Shown here piece after piece: positions 12,666 to 24,115 of a DNA stretch of 64,000 bases. The notes beneath the pieces were generated by a model that ran no database searches, was not told where the DNA came from, and saw only the letters and a list, made by a program, of their open reading frames with translations. Source of the DNA: Rhodeus uyekii (Eukaryota; Chordata; Actinopteri; Cypriniformes; Acheilognathidae). The stretch spans positions 3,139,001-3,203,000 of the forward strand of contig JAWRVZ010000052.1 of the NCBI GenBank assembly GCA_037043235.1. The letters are read 5' to 3'. Made by a program: the position numbers and the translations under genes. Within the stretch, counting starts at the first letter, position 1. Each line of letters opens with the position of its first letter.

Positions 12666-13379
12666 GGACGGCCACTGCCACTCCTTTAGTTATGTTGTTT
12701 GTATTTATTTTATTTTTGGTTACGTTCAAGATTTGCCAGTTCTTGCTTCCCTCTTGAATACCCACTGAACTTGAATACATTGTTTTATTTAATTCTAATT
12801 TAGTTTGACAAATAAGAGATGAAAATCCTTTGAAATAGCAGGAATGAGGAAAGTGAAAAAGGTTATGAATGACTCTGAAGGAAAGAATGGTAAAGAAGAT
12901 GATGAATTTAAGGTAATACTTGGATTTAGTGAAGGAAAAGGAAGAAGATCTGCTAGATGCCGAGGATCATATTTAGTAAGCTTGGGCTGCTTCCAGGGAG
13001 GGACATTTACTAGCTCCTCACACCATCAGCAACAGAAGGAGTGTGTCACATCTCAAGCCCCTCTCACAGAGACTGGCACTGTTCTTCAAAGCCTTCCCAG
13101 GAGAAGACGGAGTTGGGGTCCATGTTCAAGCCTCTGTGGGCAGACCCTGGGGGAAGTGGTCTATAAGTGTGCCTGCTTCTCCACGGTACCCTCAGGAAAT
13201 TGGAATTATGTTTCGGGGTGCAGCAGTTTCCCTTGCTCAATGCCTGCCCGGACCCGTTGCAGCATTGGGTGGATAGCCCCCGTCTGAGGAGGATTATATG
13301 TTCAGTAGTTCCCTGTCAGTTATTCAGGGCATCTGACTCACTACTCAGCATGTGCCGAATGTTTCTCGTTAGGTCCTGC

Positions 13380-14020
13380 AGATTATAGATAGAAGGGTAC
13401 AGAATTACGTTCTCCCAGAGAGCAGTCTACATTTCTGAAATTCAGGGAGAAGACACCTTGTCAAGGCAGGGGCTGAGGCACATGGACGACATGCAGTTTT
13501 CCCCTCATGCAAAACTGGGGATGGATGTCAGGGTTCAGATGTGGCTGAGGCTGCATCTGTATGCATTTTCCCCAGTTGCTCCACTCTCGGTAGTTCTAGA
13601 GAGAGTTCACCAGGAAGGGGATTGTCTGTTTTTAGTAGCAGCATACTGGCCAGCCAGAGTGTGGTTAACATACATTTACATCTCCTGGATGGCTCTCCTT
13701 GGGATATTCCTGTGAGGAGGGACATCCTGGGCAGGCTGGCGGCACAATCTATCACCTCCAGCCTGAGATGTGGAAGCTGTGGTTTTGGCCCCTCTGAGAG
13801 GTAAACTGTACACCTCAAAGTGGAGAGTCTTCACTTTATGGTGCAGAGAATGCCAGTTGTACCCAGTTAACTGCTTGGTTGGTGGGGTTTCTTCAGGATT
13901 GTTTTTCTACCAGTCTATCCTCCTCCAGCTAGAGGTCAACATGACAGTCACAGCTGCTTACCATGTAACTCTAAAAAATAAATCCTTAGTTGACCTTTTT
14001 GAAAGAATATAAAGAATAAA
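13380..14020 (+). pseudogene. DIRS element fragment: RNase H tail, linker and tyrosine recombinase start
   Basis: Shifting plus-strand frames match the segment of DIRS polyproteins that lies between RNase H and the tyrosine recombinase: DTLSRQGLR, then MDVRVQMWLRLHLYAFSPVA, LVAAYWPARVWL and DGSPWDIPVRRDILGRLA. This is followed by the N-terminal recombinase segment SKWRVFTLWCRECQLYPVNC (13818-13880). At least three frame changes and internal stops are present. The upstream region 12990-13380 may be more of the same element but could not be matched. Confidence 0.75.
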
Positions 14021-14118
14021 ATAAAATCTCTAGCCCACACTCCAGTACAGGAAGTAGTGGAAATGTACCTTAAAATGTTAACTGCCACCCACAATTAAAA
14101 AGAAGGTGAAAATTGTGG

Positions 14119-14330
14119 ATTCCCTTTCAAGGGAACTCACACTGTGTCCCGAAAACGCAAAGGGAAGGTTTTGCGTAAATGCGTTGTGAAGTACATGTGG
14201 AATCGAATTAGTAGTGTAAGAATATGATGTGAGAGACAAGATGATGTCATGAACCAGGAAGCTATAAGAGTATGCCAAAAGTGGCAGCATACGTGTCTTC
14301 AGTAAGTGCTATATGTGAAAAGAGATTGTG
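14119..14330 (+). repeat. DIRS-type terminal repeat remnant
   Basis: The stretch begins ttccctttcaagggaactc and continues through a 'gatgtcatgaaccaggaagc' block and 'cagtaagtgctatatgtg', the arrangement seen at the start of teleost DIRS elements (from memory). A partly similar inverted counterpart lies at 60000-60140. Confidence 0.5.
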
Positions 14331-15362
14331 TTTCATGCTGGTATGTTTGTTGAAAGATCACAAAATAGTTTAAAAAGAACAGAGACTCCCTACAAATAAT
14401 GATCAAGGTGAGCAATCAATTCAAGTCAAGACAATTCAGTCAGCGGTCGAGGGTGCTGGCTGTGCTCATAATAGCAACCATTGTGTATCCTCAGCTCCCA
14501 TCTGGCGGCCTTTAAGGAGGGCCTCAGGGTTCGGGTCCCACTGTTGCTGAGGCACAGCTGCGATTTTAATCCTGGGTATCTTAAATGGATCTGACAGAAG
14601 GGTTAGAGATGGGCCTGGCCTCATCTCCATCCTCACCTGGAAGGTCTGATATCCTCTCCCAGGATCCGAAAGCATGCCCTGCGGTTATTTTGATTGCAAT
14701 AGAGACACCAGTGTGCACCTACTTTGTTAGCATCAAGGTTGGAGATGATCACCACTTCAATCTCCAGCTTATAAGTTGTGACTTGAGCTGTTGCCAGACT
14801 TCGTTTGGCCAACTGAGATGAGGAAAGAGGGAAGTAAAACAGATGAACGTTTTCTGCTAGAGCACAACCTCTACTTCGGTGCCTACATGCTTAACTGATC
14901 TTCACACTGAGGTGTCCAGGTCAAAAAAAGAGAGAAAACAAACAGCAGTGTTCCAGAACTACTCCCCCACCGCTCTTAGATCACTGTGGCTGTGAGCCAG
15001 CCACAGCATCATAGCCCCTCAAACCATGCCACAAAAACAAAAACAAGTCGCTAACCAAGTCGCTACCCCATCAGCCCCTTTAGAGCGAAGCGAAGTCGTT
15101 CACTCTCAGCCCCAGCTTTCTAGAGATAGGATGAATCTGAGGACCGTCCTCACCCCCAGGAAGGCTGCAAGCAAATGATTCTGATGCCAAGAGTGGCAGA
15201 TATGTGAGGGTAGTTCCCTATGACAGGAAGTGGTGTACACCTCAGTACACTGTGCCCATTTCCCCTCAGTTCCCACAGAGGATCATTCTGCCAACCTCGC
15301 CGCCTTGTGTCAGGCCACAGCGGTCCGAGGCTTCCCTTTTGCCATCTGGAATCCTGCAGTCA
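14331..15362. other. Unassigned decayed sequence between inverted repeat arms
   Basis: GC-richer than flanking intron, with short frames on both strands (for example 14466-14675 minus and 14585-14821 plus). It may be the gag-like part of the adjacent DIRS fragment, but no motif confirms that. Confidence 0.3.
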
Positions 15363-15705
15363 CTGGTTAACATTTAAACATGATAAAAACAGCAATAAAA
15401 ATGTCCCAGATCTAGTCCTCTCTTGACCTTCATAGCCATTTCTCTTCTTGTATTCTGTAGCTCCTCCAAGGGACTTGAGACTGGTGTGTTGTGCAGATTT
15501 TTCTCATTAGCCAGGTTTTCCACTGTCGAACAAGTGTAAGCAAGAGCAAAGAACTTTGTGGGGAAAATAGCATAGGACCTTGAGCCACAAGGCCAAAATC
15601 AAGCTGTTTTTGGTGTCACAGCACTACCCCTAAAACCCAGCCTAAACATGCCTCCATGGAACAGCTATTGGGCTAGCTGACGAAAAACTAACTAGATCGC
15701 TTGGA
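15363..15705 (-). repeat. Long inverted repeat, right arm
   Basis: Reverse complement of the arm at 12351-12665, with scattered substitutions and indels. The outer ends share the octamer cgatctag; the region outside the arms shows only weak similarity. Neither arm contains a recognisable coding region. Confidence 0.75.
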
Positions 15706-15939
15706 TTAAGGCTATGAAGAGTGTACTTTCTACTCTAATGAGGACCACATTCCTAGGCACATTACGGGACCCAGTAACGATGTCTGCACTTCTTTGACCA
15801 TATACATTAAAACCATTCTGTCAGCAGTAAGAAGTATAAAGCTAGGCCAGTCACTCACTGAAAATACTGGGCCTCATAGCAGCAATTTTCAGTGGTGGGT
15901 TTTCCTTGAGGGAAAGCCCATTTTGCACAATTTAGATCC

Positions 15940-16270
15940 CGAGGTGGTGCCTATGTGCCTTAGTTATGTGTAAAAACCCAAGGATTTTTATCCCAAGGAC
16001 CCATGTTAGGAGTTCCCTTCTCAAGGGTTGGGGAGCGGTCCAGATGAATCGCTCAGCACAAGGCCTGTGGAGGGGACATCTGCTTTCCTGGCATATAAAT
16101 CTACTGGAAATGATGGCTGTCCTTTTGGCTCTGAACCATTCTACCAGACCTCAGGGGCCATGATGTTCTTCTCCATTCAGACAACACATCGGTGGTCATT
16201 TATATAAATCACTAGGGTAGTCTGTATTCGTGACCGCTTTGCAAATCCTCCAGTGGACTAAGGGAAAACT
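15940..16270 (+). pseudogene. DIRS RNase H fragment
   Basis: The frame at 15966-16163 and its continuation encode LKGWGAVQMNRSAQGLWRGH and LSWHINLLEMMAVLLALNHS, a DIRS RNase H segment around the catalytic Glu. It is followed by frame-shifted remnants of the next catalytic Asp block (cagacaacacatcgg). The order relative to the fragment at 13380 shows that these are parts of two copies or of a rearranged one. It ends abruptly at a Tc1 terminus. Confidence 0.65.
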
Positions 16271-16280
16271 GCTCAGGGCA

Positions 16281-16491
16281 GCCGAATAATTTTGCACGCC
16301 CAATTTTTCAGTTTTTTATTTGTTAAAAAAATTTGAAATATCCAATAAATTTTTTTTCACTTCATGATTGTGTCCCACTTGTTGTTGATTCTTCACAAAA
16401 AAATTACAGTTTCATATCATTATGTTTGAAGCCTGAAATGTGGCAAAAGGTCGCAAAGTTCAAGGGGGCCGAATACTTTTGCAAGGCACTG
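16281..16491 (+). mobile_element. Solo 3' end of a Tc1-like element
   Basis: Two similarly oriented motifs, gccgaataattttgcacgcc (16281) and ggccgaatacttttgcaagg (from 16467), reproduce the inner and outer repeats of a Tc1 IR/DR end. It ends ..ggcactg followed by TA. No transposase and no left end are present: a truncated terminus of about 210 bp. Confidence 0.8.
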
Positions 16492-17506
16492 TATATGATG
16501 CTACATGAACTGAGAAGCGTGTTGATTATGCCATGGCAGCGTGTTGATCATCAGATGAGATGAGAAGAGCCCGTCCTCATGACAGCACAGCCAATCACGT
16601 CTTCTTGCATGATTGACAGGTCAGACAGCCTATCAGCGCCAGCTGTCAGAGTGACAGTACAAGCGCCAGAGACAACAACCCTCACAAGAAAGAAAAATGA
16701 AAATGTATTGATGTACATGATGTGAGTTATTAAATGAGAATGTACATGCACGTGTTTTTGGTGTCTTTTTACACAACAGTGTTGCTACGATTTGTTTGAT
16801 GAAGCGATCGGCATTCATCTAATTTTTTTTTACATACAATGTACTGTGTTCATTTTTGCCAACAACAAAGGAGGTGTTTAGTTTTCTCTTAACACCTCCA
16901 GACATTTTTAGAAGAAAAAAAAAAACTGAATAGCAACAGCGTGTCAACGATCAAGATCAACGACATTGAGTGAACCGTCATTGGTGTGAGCGGACCGCGA
17001 TGCACATGCAAGGCAAACTCAGCACCTATGCAGTGAACTACAGTAGGTACGCTCATTAGTCACGGGATCGAGATAACCCATGTTAAGTGGCGAATTTGTC
17101 CCTCTTTTGTGCTCAAGATATTAGATTTCGGCGACATAAAAGAATCGACATAACCCACAAGAAAATGCTAAAACAAATAGGGAGTTTGGCGGTTCCACTT
17201 AAAAAACGTTGACATTAATAGGATTGCCGAGTTAACCGTGAGTCGAGATAAGTTTTTTTTTTTAATGACACCTACTGGAAAGGTATTGTTTTTATTGTAG
17301 GTGTTTTTCACTAAATTGTGTTTCAATTACAACATTAACCAAAGGTCCAAAAGTGATACTGATAACATCACCTCTTAACTTTAGTTCATTGCAGCGGGTG
17401 TTGACACATCAGCATTGATTTAGCATCATTCCTGTGTTTGGACGCTATCTGGTTGTGCTCAATATATGTATGGAAGGAATATTTGAGAAATAAAAAGTGC
17501 ATTTAC
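16492..17506. other. gabrg2 intron 4, 5' part
   Basis: No gene. At 17050-17260 the phrases gggatcgagataacccatg and gttaaccgtgagtcgagata resemble a pogo/Tigger-type terminal region, as I remember such repeats, but only one side is visible. A 12-base A run and a T run flank it. Confidence 0.35.
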
Positions 17507-17727
17507 CTTAAAGTGTACAGTATACGCCCATCATTCCATATCCGAAGCATTCGATTGGGTGTTGTGATCCAATGGGCATCTGCCTTCTTGGAGTTGCGGA
17601 AAAATGTGTCAGGGATCCAGATTTTTCCTACCATGTTACTGTTGAGACGTAGAACCTTCATGGTGCTGTTGAACTTCAACCGCCTGTCATACCATGTCTG
17701 GGCGAAGAAGATGTCAATTGTGTACTC
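17507..17727 (-). CDS. gabrg2: gabrg2 exon 4
   Basis: This 221-bp exon has an acceptor after ttctttag and a donor gtaaat. The translation runs EYTIDIFFAQTWYDRRLKFN, then STMKVLRLNSNMVGKIWIPD, TFFRNSKKADAHWITTPNR and MLRIWNDGRILYTLR. It contains the NST glycosylation sequon and the DIFFAQT strand (loop D), in which human gamma-2 residues F77, A79 and T81 line the benzodiazepine site; all three are conserved here. The loop E region around NRMLRIW is also intact. The 221-bp length equals the usual size of this exon. The overlapping plus-strand open frame is only its shadow. Confidence 0.97.
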
Positions 17728-18129
17728 CTAAAGAATTGTAAAAGGAAGACCTTTCAGACTTTGTGTAAGTAACAAAGGCAAAACCAATTCTTGAATGCAC
17801 AACGCTTTGACACAATTAGAATATAAACATTTCACTTTATTTGGAATTTTGTGGCAGAGAAAGAGAATGAAATGGGGTCAGGAAAGCAGGACTCAAGTAT
17901 GCACAATTTAAATCAAAGCATAAACACTGATTTCATCCATGTTAAAGCTTAATTCTTGTGCAAATTTAAACAAACACTGAAGGCATGGTTAAACAGATGT
18001 GTCAGCAAAAAGTATCAGTTTTGTACTGTTTCATAAGTAGATGTTTAGAGACTGTCACAGCCCAAAATTCAAAGATGCATATCGTACAGAGATGAAAGTG
18101 AGATAGAGATAAAAGTCTTGTTCATAAGT
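17728..18129. other. gabrg2 intron 3 sequence next to exon 4
   Basis: About 400 bp between the exon 4 acceptor and the first LINE. No feature recognised. Confidence 0.5.
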
Positions 18130-19990
18130 TTTTGGGGCTTGCTAAAAACAGATATGGTCTTTATCTCTCTTGGGGTGGTGCCACTCTTCTAGAACTATGA
18201 CAGTCTTAGAGGTGGTTCTTGACTAACTGGGGCGCAAGTCAGGAAGCCAACAGACTAAAACAACCATCTACTAGTCACCTCACAGAAGTCATATAAATCA
18301 TATAAATTCAATAAAACTCTTTCACCCAGATATCATATATACAGAGACTGTGTCTTTTAAAACAACAACAACAAAAAACAGACACATATTAAGGGTAAAC
18401 TAATTTATGTTCAACAAATAAAAACCAGATTTATCATTGATAAACAAATCATAAAGCTCTGTCTGCTGAATATTAGATCCCTTTCGACAAAAGCACTTTT
18501 TGTAAATTATATATCATCTACACCCCAAGGTTATGGTTATAAACATAAGCCTTGTCTGAAAGCCAAAGGGGATGAATTGATTCAATTATATATTTCCTAT
18601 AATAGGAATTTCCTATAAATTTGTTTTTGTTAGAGGACTGGTTTCAAGCATACATCTTTTTAAAAAGATATTACTTTATACAACGTCATGTAGTGTAAAC
18701 TATAAATCCCTTTTGACATTTCTACTGGCTACTCTATACAGCCCACCAGGGCACCATACAGACAATATTGAGTAGGAGTTAGTAGACACTGGAGATAAAG
18801 AATTCATTGCTGGTGATTTTAGATTTTTCATAGGTAATGAAAAAGATGCATTGGGATTAGCATTGATAGACATTCTAAACCGAATTGGGGTTTGACAACA
18901 TGTGTCCAGACTCACTCACTGTCATGATCACTCCTTAAATGTAATATTGTCACGAATATAATATTGAATCGAACTGATGATGGCATTAAAGAGCTATGAC
19001 TTCTCAGATCATTATCTAGTCTTGTTTACTGCATTTAGCCAAGACTGCAATAATCTTCCCAATTTGTTTCAATTCCTCAGCATACCTAAAAACTCAAGAA
19101 ACTGCTTTTCTAGCACTTTAGACACATTTGATCCTTTGCACTTGAAAATTAAGGATAACGTGCTATGATATAATGAATACACTCAAAAGAGCAGCCCAGG
19201 AAATAAAGTACAGCTGGAAGAAAATTAAACTAAAGGAATTTTGCATCACTTGGAAGGATAGTGTTTGTAACTATGGGAAATCCTTAAAAACTGCTAGATC
19301 TGCAACCCTAGGTATTTATTTGATGTCCAAATTAATGAGAAAAAATTAATTAACATGTTCATTTCACAAAAACACAGCAGTAATAACTTTATGACTTTCT
19401 TTACTTTCAAGATTGATACTATAAGAGAGAAAATTATAACCAATTATAATCAACAGTCACAGTCAACTATAGACCCCACCAAGAGACAATTCAGTGGGGA
19501 TCTGCATTGGCATGGTTCATGGTTATACTTACCTGACTATCATCAAATTGTAGCAGTAAATGAAGAGGCATCAGATCAATCAAAGGTTCATTATGGAGTA
19601 CTGCAAGGTTCAGTACTAGGACCGTTGCTTTTCATTTTGTAAATGCTACCCTCTGGAGATATCATCAGGAAACATGGCATCATTTTTCACTGTCAGACTG
19701 ATGATACTCAGCTCTAGATTTATTTGAGGCCTGAATAAACATACCAATTCACAAAACTAAAGGAATGCATACAGTAGTTGATGTAATGATCAACGAGAAA
19801 AATCAATGAGAAAAATGTAATGATAATTTAGCAATTCCATACTACTAAATTCAGGACCAAACTCTTCCTCACATAATAAACTAGAATACTGTCTAACTCT
19901 TGTTCTGTTAAGTAGGAACCTGAGTGTAGTCTTTCATTTGAAAGCTACATTTCCATTACTTTCATAAACAGATAACGTGCTACTCTAGGT
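18130..19990 (+). mobile_element. L2-type LINE, old decayed copy
   Basis: It begins with sequence homologous to the ORF1-ORF2 junction of the better-preserved L2 at 30340-30550 (ggtggtgcc..cttgactaactgggg). It then shows endonuclease-domain debris (LYSPPGHHTD, NEKDALGLALIDILNRIGV) and, after a gap, reverse transcriptase debris: VAVNEEASDQSKVHYGVLQG, SVLGPLLF and a damaged F-YADD box reading HCQTDDTQL at about 19690. Large internal deletions and many stops mark it as much older than the 29-36 kb copy. Confidence 0.8.
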
Positions 19991-20302
19991 GAGCAATCAA
20001 CTTATTCCCCCCCACTTATTCCCACTTACGGAATTCTACACATCCCTTAGTGGATTCTAGGGGCCCATTTGGGTTCACGAACATCCACTATCTCACATTT
20101 GGTAGCAGCGGTGGGACGGCTGCCTGTAAGAAAGCACCAAATGGGAAGAGGCTGGGTAAAGGCTGGTTTTTCCTTGGACAGTGGCATGGGATATGGTCAA
20201 GACTTTCAAGGAGGAGTGGCAGCGGAACAGTTAAGGGTTCCAAGGAGGTCCAGTTCTGTCCAGTTCTGCAGCATTACAGAAATGAGTTGATGGCTCTTTA
20301 CA

Positions 20303-20465
20303 TTTATACATTTGGCAGACGCTTTTATCCAAAATGACTTACATTGCCTTCAAGATACACATTGACATTCTAATCAGTTCTTGCTTTCCCTGGGAATCAA
20401 ACCCATGACCTTGGTGTTGTAAACACCAATACTCTACTTTTTGAGCTCGTTTACAGCTACAGGTC
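20303..20465 (-). mobile_element. tRNA-headed SINE, minus strand
   Basis: On the minus strand the head carries a pol III B-box-like ggtttgattcc (complement of 20392-20402) and an A-box-like region tagct..gagctc near 20440-20462 that is split by a ~10-bp insertion. The 3' tail is the teleost-common 'aaagcgtctgccaaatg' motif followed by an A/T-rich end. It interrupts the Gypsy remnant, so it is younger. Confidence 0.7.
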
Positions 20466-21384
20466 TTGTGCAAGGGTTCCTGACCACATTACAGGAATGG
20501 GAGGAGCAGTCCCTGCATAAGATCTAAGACTTTCATGAAACAATCTTGCAGAATGTATAGCCTGCTGCAACCCCGAGTACCCTCAAGAGTCTGCAGTTGG
20601 AGCTCGCAATACCAACACCCACACACAGAGTTCAACCAATATTTCGACCAGAGATGACAATACCTATTGTCAGACAAGATGAAGACATTGGGAATGATCT
20701 CAGATGATTTGAGAGACTGGTGAGAACGCAGAGATGGCCCAAGAAGGAGTGGTGTTATAAGGTGGTCCCATTACTCACCGCTCAAACAATGGATGCTTAC
20801 CTAACTATAGATGAGGAGCAAGTGGATATATGTGAGAATCTGAGGGAGGCCATCTTTACTATAGCCATCAAACTTATGGTCAACAGTTCTGGATGACTTC
20901 CACTCTGAGTGGAGAAACCTCTACAGAGACCTAAAAATTGCCAGAGAAACCAGTACTAACTCTGGTTAGCATACTAAGGAGACCGATGAACTGGAACAGC
21001 TACTTTGATTGCTTCCTGATGACTGTCATATGTGGATGAAAGAACACAAAAAACATTAAAACTGGTGATGGCGAAGATAGCTCAACAGTATATGAATATT
21101 AATTTGGGTGTTCCTCGTTCTCAACCACCACGAGGTAAGTAAATCAGTAAATTACACAGTAAATCAGCTAACAAACAATACTGGAAGCTCATATAATCCC
21201 AAGGATATTGGTGTTGTCACCAGCCAGGGCAAAAAGCTTCAGTGTGTACAATGTTGATGAGCCATTGTTATGTTCCTAAAGAAGAGGACAATGGTTCAGA
21301 CTCAGTAACTACAGTTTCAAAAGCCAGACAATCCAAACAACTTTTCAATGGACAACCGGTAAAACTCTGCTGGACACTGGTATC

Positions 21385-21785
21385 AGTTTGACTTAGGACT
21401 GGGCAATATAAAAAAAAAAATTATCTCTATTTTTTTCAGTACAATTGACTGATTAATGATTTCAATTTTGACTATGTTCAACAAAAATAAAGGTTTATGT
21501 TAGTCAACAGTGTCTTGCGCATGAAAGGGCATTCAAAAAACACATATAATATCCTTGCCTTTCTCTGATTCCACATTCTGATTTCTTTCAACACAGTAGC
21601 TCAATCTGTGTGAACTGCCGCTTAAGACTATTTTTGTGTTCTACATTCATAGTGTTTAGGGCTAATTGCCTGGTTGGATCTTTTTCTTCCCTTAACTTTT
21701 CTTCCAATATGGCAATGTTATCATTGCCATATTGTCAACATATCTAATTGTTAAAACCGCCAACATGTAATCAAAGCCTCCGTGA
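21385..21785. repeat. Repeat inserted in the Gypsy remnant
   Basis: Gypsy protease and RT debris are separated by about 400 bp of unrelated AT-rich sequence starting taggactgggcaatata, a start common to several teleost DNA-transposon-derived repeats. Termini and target duplication were not resolved. Confidence 0.4.
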
Positions 21786-22070
21786 GCGAATGAAGCATTG
21801 GTCATCCTCCAGAAGAAGGATCTTTATAGATTTCCGCAAGCTAAAGGCTTAGTCTAAATTTGATGACTAGCCTATGCCTCAAATCGATGAACTGCTTGAA
21901 AGAACAGGATATGCCAGCTTTATCACCACACTGAAACTGTGCAAAGGGTTCTGGCAGATAACCCTTTATCCTGGTTCCAGGCCCTACATCATCTTTAGAA
22001 CTTTGCAAGGGTTACACCACCTTTGTACCTGTCATTTGCCATCATAGAAGACTAATGGACACTGTTCTCT

Positions 22071-22300
22071 AGGGATGTGAAGCGTGGTCTGCTGTAGAGC
22101 TCTGCACCGGACTGGTTTCATAAAGCTGCTCCCGCTGAATTTCTGACCATTACCGCCCGCTCCTTTAAAAGTGTGTTCCACTCACTTGCACACCAAAAAT
22201 GTTTCTATCCATTCCCATCTGCACCCGCAAACATTCGGTAGAATTGTAAAAAAACAATGACAAACGCATTCAAACAGCTTTTCATTATCCTTATAATAAT
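22071..22300. other. Unassigned intronic sequence
   Basis: Short region with 'gagctctgcaccggac', possibly a repeat start; nothing more can be said. Confidence 0.3.
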
Positions 22301-22480
22301 AATAATAATAATACATTTTATTTATAGTGCGCCTTTCTTAAACCCAAAGCGCAATTACAATACAAAACAACAAGAAAATAATAACAAATAAAGTAAAAAT
22401 ACACATGTAAATACAAGTAAAAAAAAAAGCAAATACTCAGGTTATCCATTAAAAACTTGACAGTATGAACGATATAAACC
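22300..22480 (-). repeat. LINE 3' end, minus strand, with (ATT)n tail
   Basis: In the minus direction the segment reads ...gcgctttgggtttaagaaagg..ataaataaaatg and ends in (ATT)n at 22297-22315, as 3' ends of teleost LINEs do. It may be the tail of the minus-strand L2 at 23215-24115, from which it would be separated by the repeat at 22490-23190. Confidence 0.55.
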
Positions 22481-22489
22481 AACCACAAC

Positions 22490-23195
22490 GCCTCTACGAC
22501 ATTCAGAACTGAAGATATCTCGCTTTGCATTTGGTTGCTAAGGTGCTCGATAATGGTTGCTAGGGCGTGGCTAGGAAGTGTTGAAAACATTGGTGATTGG
22601 CAATTTGCCAGTTTGAGATGGGTTGCTAAGGTCCTCTAAATGGTTGCTAGGGCGTGGCTTAATAGCCTCACTGTGATCCTGAGACACTCATTGGTCGCCT
22701 GAGTAAAATGAGCCCTCCCCCTTGTCTCTGTGACGCTGTGCTGCAGAGATATGTTCAATTCAAAATCCCTATGCATTTTGTCATAGTAGATGGTGTTTCA
22801 TGGGACAGCCTTCCCTATTCATCTCTATGGGGCAAATTTGGGCAGCTCTAGCACCCCAGGGGTGCAACTTTTACCCCATTGTGTGGTATGTTCTTACAGA
22901 GGCTGTCACCCTCTTCAAATGTGGCGAGTTTCATCTTTTTACAAATTCCTCGCTCCGAGTTATTAATCGTCAAAGTTCGTCGCAATGTTAAGTCAATGGG
23001 ATTTTTCGGCTGCTTTTTCGCCCCTGGGGCGAACATCGTACCACCGATCCCTTAGAAACGATATAGCAACTCAAGTCAGAACAGGTCTGAAGTCTGAGCA
23101 AAGTTTAGTGGTTGTAGCTTTAAAGCTTTAGGAGGAGATTCTTTTAGAATTTTAGGTAAGAAGAAAAATAATAATAAAAATAAGTTTAGATACAA
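22490..23195 (+). repeat. Interspersed repeat with ggttgctagggcgtggc motifs
   Basis: It contains two direct copies of ggttgctagggcgtggct (about 22553 and 22643) and a long GC-richer body with 'catctctatggggcaaattt', ending in gaagaaaaataataataaaa at 23160-23185. This structure is familiar from high-copy cyprinid/teleost repeats; the class is not known to me. Small open frames inside (22800-22991) are not credible genes. Confidence 0.5.
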
Positions 23196-23214
23196 TATCA
23201 CTAAGTTGGCTTTC

Positions 23215-24115
23215 TCAAGCCAACTTAATAATCAAGTCACAGATGTAAGCAGGAGCCAACCCATGCACTGCCTTGTAACTCAGAATCAGAATTTTAAAAT
23301 CAATACGCGACTGAACTGGTAGCCAGTGGAGTTGCTGGAGCACTGGGGTGATATGATGACGTGATGAAGTGTGTGTTAAAACACGTGCAGCAGAGTTTTG
23401 AATGTATTGCAATCTCTTAATACAGCTTGTTGGTAAACCTGCAAAGAGAGAATTGCAATAATCAAGCCTCGATGTGATGAAGGCATGGATAAGCCTCTCA
23501 GCATCAGGCCTAGACAGAAGTGGTCTGATTCGAGCAATGTTTCGAAGATGGAAAAAAGTAACCTTTGTTACATTTTTAAAATGAGAATTAAAAGTCAGCT
23601 GAGCATCAAATATCACTCCCAAATTGAGCACCATGACAGAGGGGGACAATCGGGTATTGGCAACTGAGAGTTCAAAATCATTGCACTTTTCACATTCAAT
23701 GTAGTGCCAATTATTAAAATTTCAGTTTTGGACGAGTTCAGTTTAAGAAAGTTGTGCTTCATCCATGCCTTGATCTCCAGCAGACAAGCAGAGAGATTTG
23801 AAGTAGAAGATGTGAGATCGGGCTGAGTACTAATGTAAATCTGGGTGTCATCGGCATAAAAAGGATAGTTCAGTCCAAACCTCTGAATAATCTGCCCAAG
23901 AGGCAGCATATAAATACGAAATAAAACAGGACCCAAAACGGACCCCTGAGGGACACCCTGACAGAGGTACAGTCTGAGATCTATTGGTACCCAGGTAAAC
24001 GAATTGGGAGCAATCTGAGAGGTAAGATTTAAACCAATTTAACACATTACCCGACAGACCAATCCACCCATGCAGCCTGTCTAATAAAATATGATGACAA
24101 ATGGTGTCGAACGCA
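23215..24115 (-). mobile_element. L2-type LINE fragment (RT C-terminal half), minus strand
   Basis: Minus-strand frames read FKSYLSDCSQFVY, then RIYMLPLGQIIQRFGLNYPF and YADDTQIYIS, then LNLGVIFDAQLTFNSHFKN and AFITSRLDYCNSLFAGLP, IQNSAARVLT and LQQLHWLPVQSRIDFKILIL. This is the reverse transcriptase from motif B/C through the thumb of an L2/CR1-type LINE. YADD is intact but at least three frameshifts split the frame. It is truncated at both ends; no ORF1 or endonuclease is present. Confidence 0.88.

Larger units (their letters stand above)
20040..22070 (+). mobile_element. Ty3/Gypsy LTR retrotransposon internal region, decayed
   Basis: Broken frames read in order: a gag segment with a SCAN/capsid-like character (FERLVRTQRWPKKEW, VVPLLTAQTMDAYLTIDEEQ, 20710-20860); a protease remnant LDTGISLT (about 21375); and, after an inserted repeat, reverse transcriptase IDFRKLKA, MPQIDELLERTGYASFITTL and KGFWQITLYPGSRP (21820-21990). 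This is the Gypsy gene order. No LTRs were found on either side, and stops and shifts are frequent. A SINE and another repeat have landed in it. Possible primer-binding sequence ttggtagcagcggtggg lies near 20100. Confidence 0.75.

Noticed and set aside
12844..13287. 147-codon plus-strand open frame
   Set aside because: Composition and an overlapping open frame at 13043-13276 make it doubtful; it lies next to DIRS debris and is probably decayed element sequence.
17438..17731. Plus-strand open frame of 97 codons
   Set aside because: Shadow of gabrg2 exon 4 on the opposite strand.
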